NCBI RefSeq assembly: GCF_008329525.1
Contig: NZ_NPKQ01000006.1
Coordinates: 62,001 to 126,000 of the forward strand
Length of the DNA stretch: 64,000 nt
Source of the DNA: Tardiphaga sp. P9-11
GTDB taxonomy: Bacteria > Pseudomonadota > Alphaproteobacteria > Rhizobiales > Xanthobacteraceae
Direction: 5' to 3'
The translations under genes and the position numbers were made by a program. The notes below the pieces were generated by a model. The model did no database searches and was not told where the DNA came from. It saw nothing but the letters and a program-made list of their open reading frames with translations. This document shows, piece by piece, positions 9,183-19,213 of this stretch. Positions within the stretch are counted from its first letter, which is position 1. Every line of letters begins with the position of its first letter.

Positions 9183-9683
9183 TCAGCGGATCAGAAACGT
9201 CGGCCACATCTGCAGAGGCAGACCAAGCGCGTACGGAAATAGCAAAGCGCAGCCTGCCGTGAGGCAGGCGCCGACGATGAAGGTTTCCTTCCAGAGCGTC
9301 TCGGTCGAACCGAGCGCCGCGATCAGGAAGCTCGCCATCGCGGAGAAAATCATCCCCATCGGGCGAATGGAAAGCGCAAAGCACAGGATCGCAAGCGAGA
9401 CGAAGAGCGGTCCACGCCAGTGGAACTTGGAGAGCGTCGCGCCTTCCGTGAAAATACCGACTACGGTCACAGCTGCACCAAGACCCAGCAGCAGAATGCC
9501 GAACATCCGCGGCGCGGTACCTGCACCGAACGAGAAGCCATGCATACCCTGCAGATCGCTGGATGCCCACAGAGCAAATGCAGCAATCGCCACCAAAGCA
9601 AGGCCGCCGATAAAGTCCTGAGGGCCTTTGACCCAGCTCGGTAAGATAGATTTCTCCGGCGCATGGCTCGGCGCATCACTCAT
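9183..9683 (-). CDS. tctB: Tripartite tricarboxylate transporter small permease TctB
   Basis: The 166-residue small membrane subunit of the TctABC carrier. Four hydrophobic helices follow a short polar N-terminus (DFIGGLALVAIAAFALW is the first), which is the normal TctB topology. It is the first gene of the tctBAC operon, so the promoter should lie in the roughly 90 bases between its start and the chromate transporter stop at 9776. Confidence 0.88.
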   Translation of the reverse strand: MSDAPSHAPEKSILPSWVKGPQDFIGGLALVAIAAFALWASSDLQGMHGFSFGAGTAPRMFGILLLGLGAAVTVVGIFTEGATLSKFHWRGPLFVSLAILCFALSIRPMGMIFSAMASFLIAALGSTETLWKETFIVGACLTAGCALLFPYALGLPLQMWPTFLIR

Positions 9684-9775
9684 TGGTACGTTCCCTCGTT
9701 ACGAGCTTGTAGCCCAAACAACATCGTTCGGAGACCGCCCAACGGCTCCGTGGTCAAGCTTGCTAGCGATTTTCG

Positions 9776-10312
9776 TCAGAGAACGCCAGCGAAACCAATG
9801 AGACCTCCGGCAACTAACAACCATAGCGGGTTAAGCCGCGTGGCAAACGCCAAAACGGCGACACTCCCGGTCACCAGAAACGCCGTCCAACTGGTATTGG
9901 AGGTGAACAGCAGAACCAGCCCGCTGGCGCTCATTAGACCGATTGATAGGGGGACGAGTGCCGCCTGCACGATTCCGGGCCATCGTGCGTTGCCCGAACG
10001 CGAAAGCAACTGGCTGACATAATAAGCAAACACAGCTGTCGGCCCGCACATCGCCAGCGTTGCGACCAATGCGCCCATGATGCCGGCAACCTGATAGCCG
10101 ATCAGCGTTACAATGAGAACATTCGGCCCCGGCGACAGCTGCGAGATCGCAAACACGTCGGCGAACTGCTTGTCGGACATCCAATGGTTTACCTCGACTG
10201 CGAGCCGATGAATCTCGGGAATCGCCGAATTGGCGCCACCGACAGCAAAGAGTGACATCAGCCCAAACGACCAGGCCAGCGTAAACAGTGATCCGGAGCC
10301 AGTATCGCTCAT
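9776..10312 (-). CDS. Chromate transporter half-protein (CHR family), second half
   Basis: A 178-residue CHR-domain membrane protein with a GGANSAIPEIHR segment and the LSPGPNVLIVTLIGYQVAG motif, the CHR signature. It pairs with the preceding gene to make the two-gene short-chain form of ChrA, which probably works as a heterodimeric anion antiporter. The start at 10312 gives a four-base ATGA overlap with the first half; an upstream in-frame start at 10393 would overlap that gene by more than 80 bases. Chromate specificity is inferred from family only. Confidence 0.87.
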   Translation of the reverse strand: MSDTGSGSLFTLAWSFGLMSLFAVGGANSAIPEIHRLAVEVNHWMSDKQFADVFAISQLSPGPNVLIVTLIGYQVAGIMGALVATLAMCGPTAVFAYYVSQLLSRSGNARWPGIVQAALVPLSIGLMSASGLVLLFTSNTSWTAFLVTGSVAVLAFATRLNPLWLLVAGGLIGFAGVL

Positions 10313-10911
10313 GCCGCGGCCCGTCGTCGCATCAACATGGTCAGGGTGACGCTGATGGGTATCGATACCAGAAGGACGGTCGGCAACGGCCATCGCATCA
10401 CACCAACTGCGACGAAAACGGCGACCAGCAGCGCCAAACTGACCGGGTCACGCTTCTTCAGAAGCGGCAGCATCATTCGGAAAATCACAGCGAACAGCAG
10501 TCCGACCGCAGCGCAAGATACGCCGGCCAGTGTGCGCCGCAGCGCTTCGATATCCCCAAAGCGTGCATATAAAATTGCCAGGACGGTCACGATGACCACG
10601 GGCGGCCCCAGCAATCCCGCAAAGGCTGCAATGGCGCCAGGCACACCGCGAAACCGTGACCCGAACACCACCGACAGATTGACGATATTCGGCCCCGGCA
10701 AAAAATGGCAAAGCGCAAAAGTCTCGTTGAATTCCTCGGGCGTCATCCAGCCATGCTTCTCGACGATTGCCCGGCGGGCCCAGACCAAGACGCCACCGAA
10801 ACCGGCCAGGGACATCTTCGCAAAGGCGAGAAATAGCGTCAGCAATCCCGGCGGCGAGGCCGACGCGAGTTCCGCGATGGGAGCATCGGCCTGTGGTGAA
10901 CTCGGATGCAT
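10309..10911 (-). CDS. Chromate transporter half-protein (CHR family), first half
   Basis: A 200-residue CHR-domain protein with about five hydrophobic helices. The FLPGPNIVNLSVVFGSRFRG stretch is the CHR-domain motif, preceded by FGGVLVWARRAIVEKHGWMTPEEF. With the overlapping downstream gene it forms the two-protein version of ChrA found in many proteobacteria. No chromate reductase or regulator gene lies nearby, so the natural substrate may be another oxyanion. Confidence 0.88.
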   Translation of the reverse strand: MHPSSPQADAPIAELASASPPGLLTLFLAFAKMSLAGFGGVLVWARRAIVEKHGWMTPEEFNETFALCHFLPGPNIVNLSVVFGSRFRGVPGAIAAFAGLLGPPVVIVTVLAILYARFGDIEALRRTLAGVSCAAVGLLFAVIFRMMLPLLKKRDPVSLALLVAVFVAVGVMRWPLPTVLLVSIPISVTLTMLMRRRAAA

Positions 10912-11158
10912 GGTCCAGAACTAGGGCCATCCGGCAATTGGGCCAACCGATTTTCGCCTGTTTCCACGCCAATCGGCAGTTGAAATTGCAGCCCGGCTGT
11001 ATCGCGTCCAATCTACGTCATATATAGAGAGCGCCAGCTTTCCGGCTGCTGACCTCGGGTCTCCGCCGGGATAGGATGGATGATGACGCGAGTCGGCTCC
11101 CGGCCTCGCTTTTCACTCCATAGATGGCCACGACCAAGACAAGCGACGGAACCGACCG

Positions 11159-11674
11159 ATGGCAACCGATCATATTCGATACGATGTGCTGGCGCGCGAC
11201 GCCCTTCGTGGCGTGCTGCGCCGCGTGCTGATCGACGCTGCCGAGCATGGCCTACCCGGCGAGCACCACTTCTTCATCACCTTTGTCTCGACCGCGGATG
11301 GCGTCAAACTATCGCCGCGCCTGCTGGCCCAGTATCCAGAGGAAATGACTGTGATCCTTCAGCATCAGTTCTGGGATCTGGTGGTCACCGAAGATCGTTT
11401 CGAAGTTGGCCTGTCCTTTAACGGCATCCCTGAGCGCCTCGTCGTGCCGTTCAACGCCATCAAGAGCTTCTACGACCCTTCTGTGCAGTTTGGCCTGCAG
11501 TTCGAAACCGAGGCCGCCGCCGAGACCCCGGCTGCCGGTGCGACGTCCGCAGCCACTGCGGCGTCCGCTCTGGCCGCTCCTCCAGCTCCACCCGTAGCCA
11601 CGCCGGAAGAGGAGCCGCCGAAACCGGGCGAAGGTGCAGAAGTCGTCCGTTTAGACCGCTTCCGGAAAAAATAA
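11159..11674 (+). CDS. sspB: SspB-type ClpXP adaptor protein
   Basis: SspB tethers ssrA-tagged and other substrates to the ClpXP protease. The 171-residue product has the folded SspB domain (IRYDVLARDALRGVLRRVL to about residue 118), a long low-complexity Ala/Pro/Thr linker and a short conserved C-terminus (EVVRLDRFRKK), as expected for the ClpX-binding tail on a flexible linker. Length matches alphaproteobacterial SspB-alpha. A GC-rich hairpin follows 23 bases after the stop, so it is probably a single-gene transcript. Confidence 0.9.
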   Translation: MATDHIRYDVLARDALRGVLRRVLIDAAEHGLPGEHHFFITFVSTADGVKLSPRLLAQYPEEMTVILQHQFWDLVVTEDRFEVGLSFNGIPERLVVPFNAIKSFYDPSVQFGLQFETEAAAETPAAGATSAATAASALAAPPAPPVATPEEEPPKPGEGAEVVRLDRFRKK

Positions 11675-11696
11675 TCGCAAGACGTTGTAAGGTGCC

Positions 11697-11718
11697 GGGG
11701 CCGCGTTCGCGCGGCCCC
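11697..11718 (+). terminator. GC-rich hairpin after sspB
   Basis: A perfect 9-bp stem (11697-11705 with 11710-11718) closed by a ttcg tetraloop and followed by attctta. This is a likely rho-independent terminator for sspB, though its T-tract is weak. Confidence 0.65.
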
Positions 11719-11782
11719 ATTCTTATGCGCCACCTCTGCCAGAATTCCCCGCAGGGACCGCGGCATCGCAAGGACTGTACCC

Positions 11783-13201
11783 ATGGCAAAATCCTCCAAG
11801 ACCTCCGCCTCCTCCGCCACCCGGACCGAAACCGACAGCTTCGGTCCGATCGAGGTCGCAGCGGATCGTTATTGGGGCGCGCAAACGGAACGGTCGCGAC
11901 AGAATTTCAAGATCGGTCACGATCGTATGCCGACACCGATCATTCGCGCGCTCGGCATCGTCAAACTGGCAGCGGCCGAAACCAATCGCGAACTCAAACT
12001 TCTCGAGCCCAAGCTTGCAAAAGCCATTGTGAGCGCAGCGCGCGAAGTCATCGACGGGAAGCTGGATGATCACTTCCCGTTGGTCGTCTGGCAAACGGGC
12101 TCCGGCACGCAGACCAACATGAATCTCAACGAGGTCATTGCCAATCGTGCGAACGAACTTCTTGGCGGTGAACGCGGCGCCAAGAAGCCTGTGCATCCCA
12201 ATGACCATGTCAACATGAGTCAATCGTCCAACGATTCGTTTCCGACTGCGATGCATATTGCGGCGACGCAGGGTATTGTGGAGTACCTCATCCCCGCACT
12301 AAGCGAGCTACATGCTGCGTTGCGCAAGAAGGAAAAAGCCTTCGCGAAGATCGTGAAGATCGGACGCACGCATACACAAGACGCGACGCCGCTCACGCTC
12401 GGGCAGGAGTTTTCAGGCTATGCCGCACAGATCGAAAGCGGCATCAAACGCTTGCGAAGCGTCGTGAAGGATCTCTACCCGCTCGCCCAGGGCGGAACTG
12501 CAGTCGGGACCGGCCTCAACTCCAAGCCTCGTTTTGCGAAGTTGTTCGCGAAGCACGCAGAAACAATCACCAAGCTCCCTTTCATCACTGCACCGAACAA
12601 ATTCGAAGCACTCGCATCAAACGACGCCTATGTGTTTGCACACGGAGCGATCAACTCGGTTGCAACGGGTCTATTTAAGATTGCAAATGATATCCGGCTG
12701 CTCGGCTCCGGCCCGCGTTCGGGACTTGGCGAATTGCTACTTCCGGAGAATGAGCCTGGCTCATCGATCATGCCTGGGAAGGTGAATCCGACACAATGTG
12801 AAGCAATGACAATGGTATGCTGTCAGGTATTCGGCAACCACACGGCAATTACGGTGGCCGGCAGCCAGGGTCACTTCGAACTCAATGTTTACAAGCCGGT
12901 GATGGCCAATTGTATGATGCAGTCCATCCAATTGATTGCAGACACTGCGCGATCCTTCACAGAGCACTGCATCAATGGAATCCGCGCCGATGAAAAACGA
13001 ATTCAAGAGTTGATGGAGCGATCCTTAATGTTGGTGACTGCACTCGCACCGAAAATCGGCTATGATAACGCGGCGAAGGTCGCGAAGGTTGCTCATGCAA
13101 ACGGAACGACTCTGAAAGAGGAAGCGCTGCGGCTCGGTTTTGTTAGTGCTGCAGAGTTCGATGTTCTTGTTCAGCCGGTCAAAATGATACACCCTGGGTG
13201 A
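11783..13201 (+). CDS. fumC: Class II fumarate hydratase
   Basis: Converts fumarate and water to L-malate in the TCA cycle, without an iron-sulfur cluster. The 472-residue product has the superfamily signature [11 protein letters not shown] and the other active-site blocks ([37 protein letters not shown]). Length is normal. Base composition is odd: two 60-base lines inside the gene (12601 and 12901) count to 52% and 48% GC against 63% in a uvrD line, and the AT-rich character continues past the stop. It may have been acquired or may be evolving under different constraints; the active site looks intact. Confidence 0.96.
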   Translation: MAKSSKTSASSATRTETDSFGPIEVAADRYWGAQTERSRQNFKIGHDRMPTPIIRALGIVKLAAAETNRELKLLEPKLAKAIVSAAREVIDGKLDDHFPLVVWQTGSGTQTNMNLNEVIANRANELLGGERGAKKPVHPNDHVNMSQSSNDSFPTAMHIAATQGIVEYLIPALSELHAALRKKEKAFAKIVKIGRTHTQDATPLTLGQEFSGYAAQIESGIKRLRSVVKDLYPLAQGGTAVGTGLNSKPRFAKLFAKHAETITKLPFITAPNKFEALASNDAYVFAHGAINSVATGLFKIANDIRLLGSGPRSGLGELLLPENEPGSSIMPGKVNPTQCEAMTMVCCQVFGNHTAITVAGSQGHFELNVYKPVMANCMMQSIQLIADTARSFTEHCINGIRADEKRIQELMERSLMLVTALAPKIGYDNAAKVAKVAHANGTTLKEEALRLGFVSAAEFDVLVQPVKMIHPG

Positions 13202-13497
13202 GTAAGAATTTTGCTCACAGCTTGTTGAGAATAACTCCAGAAGGAAATAGTTATAATTTATATCTGCTAAATGGTTAGAATGGTCTCATATCAGACACGT
13301 TTTTCCTTGTGATACAGCAGAAGGTGATCCGGTTACGCTTCGTAATTGATTTCATTTTTCTGCGGAGCTTGTTTGGAACTACGGAGAATATTTTTAGGAT
13401 GGATACCGAAACTAAATTCACCCTCGTCTCGTACAACTACTGGATGGTGAAGACGACGTTTCCCGCCCCATCATTTTTTTAAAAGACAGGAGCGATC
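13202..13497. other. AT-rich gap between fumC and DUF4169
   Basis: About 300 bases with no recognisable gene. One 60-base line (13261) counts to 38% GC, far below the surroundings. A good ribosome binding site (caggagcg) sits just before the next ATG, so the region should contain the promoter of the DUF4169-RHH pair. I see no clear hairpin terminator after fumC and no tRNA-like fold. Confidence 0.5.
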
Positions 13498-13686
13498 ATG
13501 GGTGACCTGATCAATCTCAATCGCTTCAAGAAGCGCACTGCACGAGAGGAATCAGCAAAACAGGCTGATATAAACCGTGCGCGCTTCGGACGGACTAAAT
13601 CCGAACGAACATTGCAGGAGCAACGCACAGTCCGTGCGAACACCATGCTGGATCAGCACCACATCGATGGCGAGGACGCATCATGA
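13498..13686 (+). CDS. DUF4169 family small protein
   Basis: A 62-residue, highly charged protein beginning MGDLINLNRFKKR, the DUF4169 pattern (a short hydrophobic N-terminus, then Lys/Arg/Glu-rich helix). It is probably cytoplasmic and helical. Function is unknown. Its stop overlaps the start of the ribbon-helix-helix gene by four bases, and DUF4169 genes usually sit directly before such an RHH gene in alphaproteobacteria, so the two probably act together. Confidence 0.85.
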   Translation: MGDLINLNRFKKRTAREESAKQADINRARFGRTKSERTLQEQRTVRANTMLDQHHIDGEDAS

Positions 13687-13940
13687 AATCGCCCGTAGTT
13701 AAGAGATCGATCGTTGTTGCGGGTCACAAAACCAGCGTGAGTCTCGAAGAGGCGTTCTGGAACGGCATGAAGGAGATTTCGAACCTTCGCGACATGACGC
13801 TTTCAGAGCTGGTTGGTGAGATCGACACAAACCGTCAGCAGGGCAATCTATCATCCGCGATTCGGCTGTTCGTGCTCGATTACTTCCGTACACGTGCCGT
13901 TCCGCAACAGCGGATGCCGGAGCACAATCTGTCGGCATAA
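13683..13940 (+). CDS. Ribbon-helix-helix domain protein (RHH_4 type)
   Basis: An 85-residue protein with a predicted RHH fold: a beta strand (VKRSIVVAGHKTSVSL) followed by helices (EEAFWNGMKEISNLRDMTLSELVGEI). The RHH_4 family is a putative DNA-binding family whose targets are unknown. It overlaps DUF4169 by four bases. The arrangement resembles a toxin-antitoxin pair in layout only; DUF4169 is not a known toxin. Confidence 0.85.
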   Translation: MKSPVVKRSIVVAGHKTSVSLEEAFWNGMKEISNLRDMTLSELVGEIDTNRQQGNLSSAIRLFVLDYFRTRAVPQQRMPEHNLSA

Positions 13941-14000
13941 ACACAACAGATCTTCAACGAATCCCTTCGCTGTCGGTCGTGTTTGTTTGCTGAGTCATCG

Positions 14001-17000
14001 TCAGAACGTCGGTCGCGCTGAGCTCGCGGCCGGCGGTGTCAGCATGAGTGGAGGCGCGGGCCTCGGCCTTGGCGTGCGCGCAGCGCCAGGCGCGGGACGC
14101 ACTTCGATGGGCGCGGGAAGCGGCGCCACCTGCTGACTCGCGACTGGCGGCACGGCGGAACGAGGTGCCGCGGGCTTTAGCGTGGAACGGCGCGGATCTC
14201 GACTGGGAAGTACCACATCTGAGGGCGCCGAGGCCGTGGGCGGATCGATTGCCGGTATCGGTGTGTCGACAGGCAGTGAGGCGGACGGCGCGGGAACACC
14301 GATGGGCACAGCCGTCGGTGGCAACTCACCGCGTTCGAGTGAATCAAGCCGACGCGTCTCGCGATCGATCGCGCGCACCGCAAGCCAGGATGACAACGCC
14401 GCCACATCGAGCGTGCGATCAAGTTTGTCCGGTGTTCCCACCGCAAAGATCTGAACTTCCGGTCGAACGCTCGACGTCCCCGCGGCCGTGCCGGTCAATG
14501 TCGCCCGCATATCCACTTGGTCGGCGACGATATCATAACCTCCGGACACGACCGCACGCCCTCCTTCACCATCGAGTGTCGTCGCACCAACGCGCAGGCG
14601 GCTATCCTTGATACTGAACGGAACCTGCACCGAAGATACGGACAATGCACCGGCGGCGATCCCCGTATCGACGATCTGGCGCAACTTGGCGTCATTCGTG
14701 GCCTGCCCGGAATCGCTGGCGCGAATGGCAGTGTCGAACGCTCGTGGGTCGAGACCGTTGATGCGCGCCGCGTCGATCGTCAGCAATCCGCTGCCGGACA
14801 ATGCGCCTTCAAGCGCCGAGGCGCTGCGGCCTTGACTGGCCAGCGTCATCCGCAGCGACGTCTTGCCCGCGGGCATTGCCAGTAAGCGATAGCGCAAGGC
14901 TGCTCCGTCTACGCCGGAGAATTGCACGCGGGCCCCAAGCGAATATCCGGTGGTCGCAGGCTTGAGATCGACGTCAGCCGTGATTTCGCCGCCACCAACA
15001 GACCCTTTGATCGTATCGATCATCAGCGTCTGGCCGTCGCTCTTCACGATGCCGCTGACAGGACGCAATTCAACACCGCCAGGCAACATCCCGCTCAGCG
15101 CCTGAAACGCCAGCTGACCGCGCCATCCTTGCAGTACTCCCCGCCCAAGCGGGTCCGTGGCGTCGCGGCCTCGCGTGCCCACAGCGAGACCAAAGGCGGG
15201 CCCAAGTTCGATGGCATCCATACCGATCTGCCCGTCGATGGCTTTCTCGGCGCCGAGGGTCAATGCAATACGGCCGCGGACCCGCGAGCCAGCCAGCGTG
15301 CTGTCGATATCTTCCAATGAAACCTTGTCACCGTTCAATGTGAGCCGCGATGACAGGCTCACATTCTGCGCGACCGCATCCGACGGCTTGAGAGCAATCA
15401 GCGGCGCCAGATTGGCGCGACGTATCGCAAGCGCGAGCGATGCTTTCGGTGATCCCGCCCAAGGTTCCGCACTGCCCTGAACATCGGCATCGACGTCCGC
15501 GCCGGACAGTTTTGCCGTGACGCGCAATGGCGTGCGCCATTGCCCTTTTGCCGATCCTTCGAAATATACGATGGCATCGCTTGCAGCGATCGCATGACTC
15601 AGACCTAGCAATGCAAGAAGTTGTCCGCCCTGCCCGGCCAATTTGGATTCGAGCAGCACATCACTGCGCGACAGCTCATTGAGATCGACGCCACGCATCG
15701 CCGCGATGGGAGGAGATGCGGTCAGCGTCGTCGTCCCCTTCACTTGCGGCGCATCGATATCGAACACGGCGCGCACATTCGTGTGATCGGCGCGTTGTTG
15801 ATCCTTTGTCAGATCGAGCGACAGTTTGACGCGAACCGCGCCGGGCGCCGCCGCCATGGAGTTGAGTCTTGACGCAACGGACGGCGCCAGCGGCGCGAGC
15901 ATGTTGCTGATCTGACTCATCGACGCGGATGTGGCGTTGAGTGTCAGTCCGCCCGTGGCTTCCATGCGATCGAACGAAGCACGGCCGTCGAGCATCAGAC
16001 CAGTGGCTTCACCGACTTTGAAACGATCGACCGAAATCATCTTTGGGGTGTAGGCCAGTTGCGCCACAAACGGGCGCATCTCCTGCCCGGCTGACACAGC
16101 ACGCCCGATATCGAGTGACATCTGCCCTGCATCTGGCCACTCAGCCTGCGGTTCGCCAAGCGATCGGATCAAAGCCACCGCCGCGTCGAGATCGAGCCGG
16201 TCGGCCTTCAGGTCGGCATCGAAGCGGGAACCGCCAGCGGCTGACGGATACGAATATGCGGCACGACCTTCGACCGTTCCACCGTCGATCTCCGCCTTGA
16301 GTGCCTCGATGGCCACGCGATTGGACATCGAAGTAATATTGCCGCGAATGCGTAGCGGCTTCTGATTGCGCAAGCCGATGTCGGTTCGGCCCTTGAGCCA
16401 CGCAGCAAGCGTATCCGGATCGGACGACTCGACCGCGATGGCGCCCTTGAAGCCATCCGATGTACCTGGCTGTGCTGCGCCGCCACTCAACGTGACGCGG
16501 GTCGCGCCTGGCGCGCGGAACTCAAGACGATCGACCGTCCAGGTAGCTGCGTCACTGCGCAGGTCAGCGCCGATATTCTGCACGGGCTTTCCGCCGAGCA
16601 TGATCTGCTCCACGCCAATCTCGATCTGTGTCGCCAAGGGCGCAGACGGAATGCTCGCCAGCAGCCTGCGTAGCACCGGCAACGGTGTGACGGCATCGTT
16701 GGTCGCTTGATCCCTGGAGAGCAGCCGATCGGCATCAAGCTGCTTTGCCGATAGCACCGCATGAAGCAGCGGCGATGCGCCAAAGTGCATGTCGGCGAGA
16801 CCAGCAAATCTGAACGCGGTGTCCTCCGCACCATAGCTCGCCTCGAGCGCTTCCATGTGAGCAGCCGCCGGATCGGCCTTGATCTTGGTGAAGACGCGCC
16901 AGGGCGTCGCCGGTTGATCGCCCGCGCCGTTCGCCTTCAGGCCGGCCGGGCTTGCGAGAGTCAGTGCACCATCGAAGCGTGGCGTGCGATTGTCGAAGTT

Positions 17001-17672
17001 GAGAACGCCATCGAGATCGACGGACAAGGGCTTCTCGCCGGGGTCGACGGTGAAACGAATGCGCGTCCCGTTGCCGTCACCGGTCGGCCCGGAGGACAAA
17101 CGGAACGGATAGCGCGCGCCCGACAACAGGAAATTGCCATCACCGCGCATGGCGCCGGCCGCCAATGAGCGGACATCGCCGCTGAAGGCAACGTCGTAGA
17201 GTTCGAGCGTGCTCTTGCTCGCAGCATCATGGAGTGCGGCGCGGCCGGTGACGTTCAACCGGTCTATCGCCAGCGCGCCAAGATTGAACGGCCCGGTAGA
17301 GGCTGGAAGTTCAATACGCCCCTGCGCATTGAGGCCGAGATCGACCGCAGCGCCGCCGATGGTGAGTTCTGTCGCGCGCCATTCGCCGCGCATCAACGAA
17401 CTCAGGCTGAATTCCACGTCGAGATTGTCTGCCCGGATCCTGCCAAGATCATTCGGGCTGCCCACAGTGATCGACTGCAGCCGCAGCGAAGGCGCTGGCA
17501 GCAACCGCGCCTCCAGCCCGCCACCCACGCGAACAGGCGCGCCAACCACGCGCGTGGCTTCCGCCTCGAATTGAGGGCGAAACTGATTCCAGTCGATGAA
17601 ATAGGGCCCGACCAGAGCAGCAACCAGCGCCAGGATAAATGCAATCGCTAGGCCGAGCAGTGTCGTCTGCAC
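14001..17672 (-). CDS. AsmA-family envelope protein, large
   Basis: A 1223-residue protein with an N-terminal membrane anchor (TTLLGLAIAFILALVAALVG) followed by FIDWNQFRPQFEAEATRVVG, the AsmA N-terminal hallmark, and a very long beta-rich periplasmic region ending in an AsmA_2-like domain. The last 120 residues or so are Pro/Ala/Arg-rich and probably disordered. AsmA-like proteins are thought to bridge the periplasm and carry lipids to the outer membrane. I chose the GTG at 17672 because GGGGAG lies about six bases upstream and the protein then begins with the helix; a longer reading to 17729 is possible. It stands alone between convergent and divergent neighbours. Confidence 0.9.
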   Translation of the reverse strand: MQTTLLGLAIAFILALVAALVGPYFIDWNQFRPQFEAEATRVVGAPVRVGGGLEARLLPAPSLRLQSITVGSPNDLGRIRADNLDVEFSLSSLMRGEWRATELTIGGAAVDLGLNAQGRIELPASTGPFNLGALAIDRLNVTGRAALHDAASKSTLELYDVAFSGDVRSLAAGAMRGDGNFLLSGARYPFRLSSGPTGDGNGTRIRFTVDPGEKPLSVDLDGVLNFDNRTPRFDGALTLASPAGLKANGAGDQPATPWRVFTKIKADPAAAHMEALEASYGAEDTAFRFAGLADMHFGASPLLHAVLSAKQLDADRLLSRDQATNDAVTPLPVLRRLLASIPSAPLATQIEIGVEQIMLGGKPVQNIGADLRSDAATWTVDRLEFRAPGATRVTLSGGAAQPGTSDGFKGAIAVESSDPDTLAAWLKGRTDIGLRNQKPLRIRGNITSMSNRVAIEALKAEIDGGTVEGRAAYSYPSAAGGSRFDADLKADRLDLDAAVALIRSLGEPQAEWPDAGQMSLDIGRAVSAGQEMRPFVAQLAYTPKMISVDRFKVGEATGLMLDGRASFDRMEATGGLTLNATSASMSQISNMLAPLAPSVASRLNSMAAAPGAVRVKLSLDLTKDQQRADHTNVRAVFDIDAPQVKGTTTLTASPPIAAMRGVDLNELSRSDVLLESKLAGQGGQLLALLGLSHAIAASDAIVYFEGSAKGQWRTPLRVTAKLSGADVDADVQGSAEPWAGSPKASLALAIRRANLAPLIALKPSDAVAQNVSLSSRLTLNGDKVSLEDIDSTLAGSRVRGRIALTLGAEKAIDGQIGMDAIELGPAFGLAVGTRGRDATDPLGRGVLQGWRGQLAFQALSGMLPGGVELRPVSGIVKSDGQTLMIDTIKGSVGGGEITADVDLKPATTGYSLGARVQFSGVDGAALRYRLLAMPAGKTSLRMTLASQGRSASALEGALSGSGLLTIDAARINGLDPRAFDTAIRASDSGQATNDAKLRQIVDTGIAAGALSVSSVQVPFSIKDSRLRVGATTLDGEGGRAVVSGGYDIVADQVDMRATLTGTAAGTSSVRPEVQIFAVGTPDKLDRTLDVAALSSWLAVRAIDRETRRLDSLERGELPPTAVPIGVPAPSASLPVDTPIPAIDPPTASAPSDVVLPSRDPRRSTLKPAAPRSAVPPVASQQVAPLPAPIEVRPAPGAARTPRPRPAPPLMLTPPAASSARPTF

Positions 17673-17896
17673 CGAATCTCCCCTCGAACGTTCCAGCGAA
17701 ATGTCCACCGCCTGCCAGGCAAAGCGCATTGCAGCGCACTACCGGGCAATACGCCTTACAGACGTTGCACGGCCACGCTGAAATACGCGGGAACGCATCT
17801 ATTTATAGAGCCAACTGTGGCGAAGTCACAGCACGCAATACATGGCCGGATCAGCCATCCAATGCCATCCACTCGCGGCAAATCGCCCGGCTTCGA

Positions 17897-19213
17897 TCAA
17901 ATCGAAGCACCCTGCTCCAACGGTTTTGCGCCGCCATGGGCGCGGTGCAAACGTCCGGCTACCGCCCTCACCTTGCCTGGCGAAGCCATCCAAACCGCGA
18001 AGGTTGCGAGGAAGCTGACTGCTATTCCAAGAGCAAATGCGGGCGTATAGGTGCCGAAATGGTCGTGCAGAACGCCTGTCACTAGAGGACCGGCAGCGCC
18101 GCCGGCCAGCGCCGCCAGCATGAGCGTGCCGAAAATGCTGCCGAAATGCTCACCCTGGAAAATCTCGGAAACCACGGCGCCCATGATCGACGTCACGCCG
18201 TAGCCCAGCAAGCCCTGCGAGATCACCATGACATAAACCAACGCCAGGCTCGGCATAAATTCCAGCGCAATCAGGGACGCAAAGCAGATTGCGAAACCGA
18301 CACCGCTGACGGTCCAGATCCATTCACGGCCGATGCGATCGGAGAGATGACCGAGAAAAATCTGACCGGGCACACCGAACAGGCTGACCATGCCGAGCGC
18401 CCAAGCGGCGACACCCGGCGTGAAGCCGATATCGAGCAGATATTTGGTTTGATGAACCTGAACTGCGTACCAAGCATACAGCCCGCCGAACAGGCCAAGC
18501 GCCAGCCACCAGAACCGTGTCGTGCGCACGGCGCGCGCCAACGTCCAATCGATACTGGCCCAGACCGGATCGACCACATTGGATATATGCTTTGTCGACG
18601 ATGTCGGCGCCGGATCGCCATCCGGCAGCAGCCCCATATCCTGCGGGCGTTTACGCAGCAGCAGATTGATCGGCACCAGTACAACCAGCACCAGGAGCCC
18701 CACGGCCGTGCAGGCGGCGCGCCAGCCGGTCTGCTCGATCATCACCTGCACCCAGGGCAGCACCGTCACCGACCCGATGCCGACGCCGGCGAATGCGAGA
18801 CCGACCGCAAGGCCGCGCTTGCGGCTGAACCAGTTCGGTAGAAACAGCGATTGGCCGGAATAGCCAAGGCAGACGCTGCCCGCTCCGACCAGAACGCCTA
18901 TGGTCAGGTAGAGATGCCATGGCTGCGTCGTCAGCGGCGCCAGCAACAGGCCGGCAGCCATCAGCACGGTGCCCAGTTCCATCACCGCGCGCGGGCCGCC
19001 GCGGTCCATCAGCTTGCCCATCAGCGGGCTCATAATCGCGGAAATCAGGAAGCCGAATGAAAAGGCGCCGGCGGTGACGCCACGGTCCCAACCGAACTCC
19101 TGGAGAATTGGCGGGAAGAACAGTGAGAACGATGTCCGCGCATTGACCCCGATGGCCATGGAAACGAACGTAACGGCAACGATGACCCAACCATAGAAAA
19201 ACGGCAGCCGCAT
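17897..19213 (-). CDS. MFS transporter, oxalate/formate or monocarboxylate type
   Basis: A 438-residue major facilitator protein with 12 predicted helices. It begins FYGWVIVAVTFVSMAIGVNAR, with PLMGKLMDRGGPRAVM at the loop 2-3 position and NWFSRKRGLAVGLAFAGVGIG in helix 4-5, all typical of the OFA/monocarboxylate carriers. It follows the D-lactate-dehydrogenase-like gene on the same strand after 194 bases, so a carboxylate such as lactate or glycolate is a reasonable guess for its substrate. The gap is AT-rich and may carry a separate promoter. Confidence 0.85.
   Translation of the reverse strand: MRLPFFYGWVIVAVTFVSMAIGVNARTSFSLFFPPILQEFGWDRGVTAGAFSFGFLISAIMSPLMGKLMDRGGPRAVMELGTVLMAAGLLLAPLTTQPWHLYLTIGVLVGAGSVCLGYSGQSLFLPNWFSRKRGLAVGLAFAGVGIGSVTVLPWVQVMIEQTGWRAACTAVGLLVLVVLVPINLLLRKRPQDMGLLPDGDPAPTSSTKHISNVVDPVWASIDWTLARAVRTTRFWWLALGLFGGLYAWYAVQVHQTKYLLDIGFTPGVAAWALGMVSLFGVPGQIFLGHLSDRIGREWIWTVSGVGFAICFASLIALEFMPSLALVYVMVISQGLLGYGVTSIMGAVVSEIFQGEHFGSIFGTLMLAALAGGAAGPLVTGVLHDHFGTYTPAFALGIAVSFLATFAVWMASPGKVRAVAGRLHRAHGGAKPLEQGASI

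Noticed and set aside
9776-10911. A frameshifted single-gene ChrA
   Set aside because: The two halves have separate starts and an ATGA overlap, typical of the natural two-gene form.
13498-13940. A type II toxin-antitoxin module
   Set aside because: The layout is similar, but DUF4169 has no toxin-family features; regulatory pairing is a safer reading.
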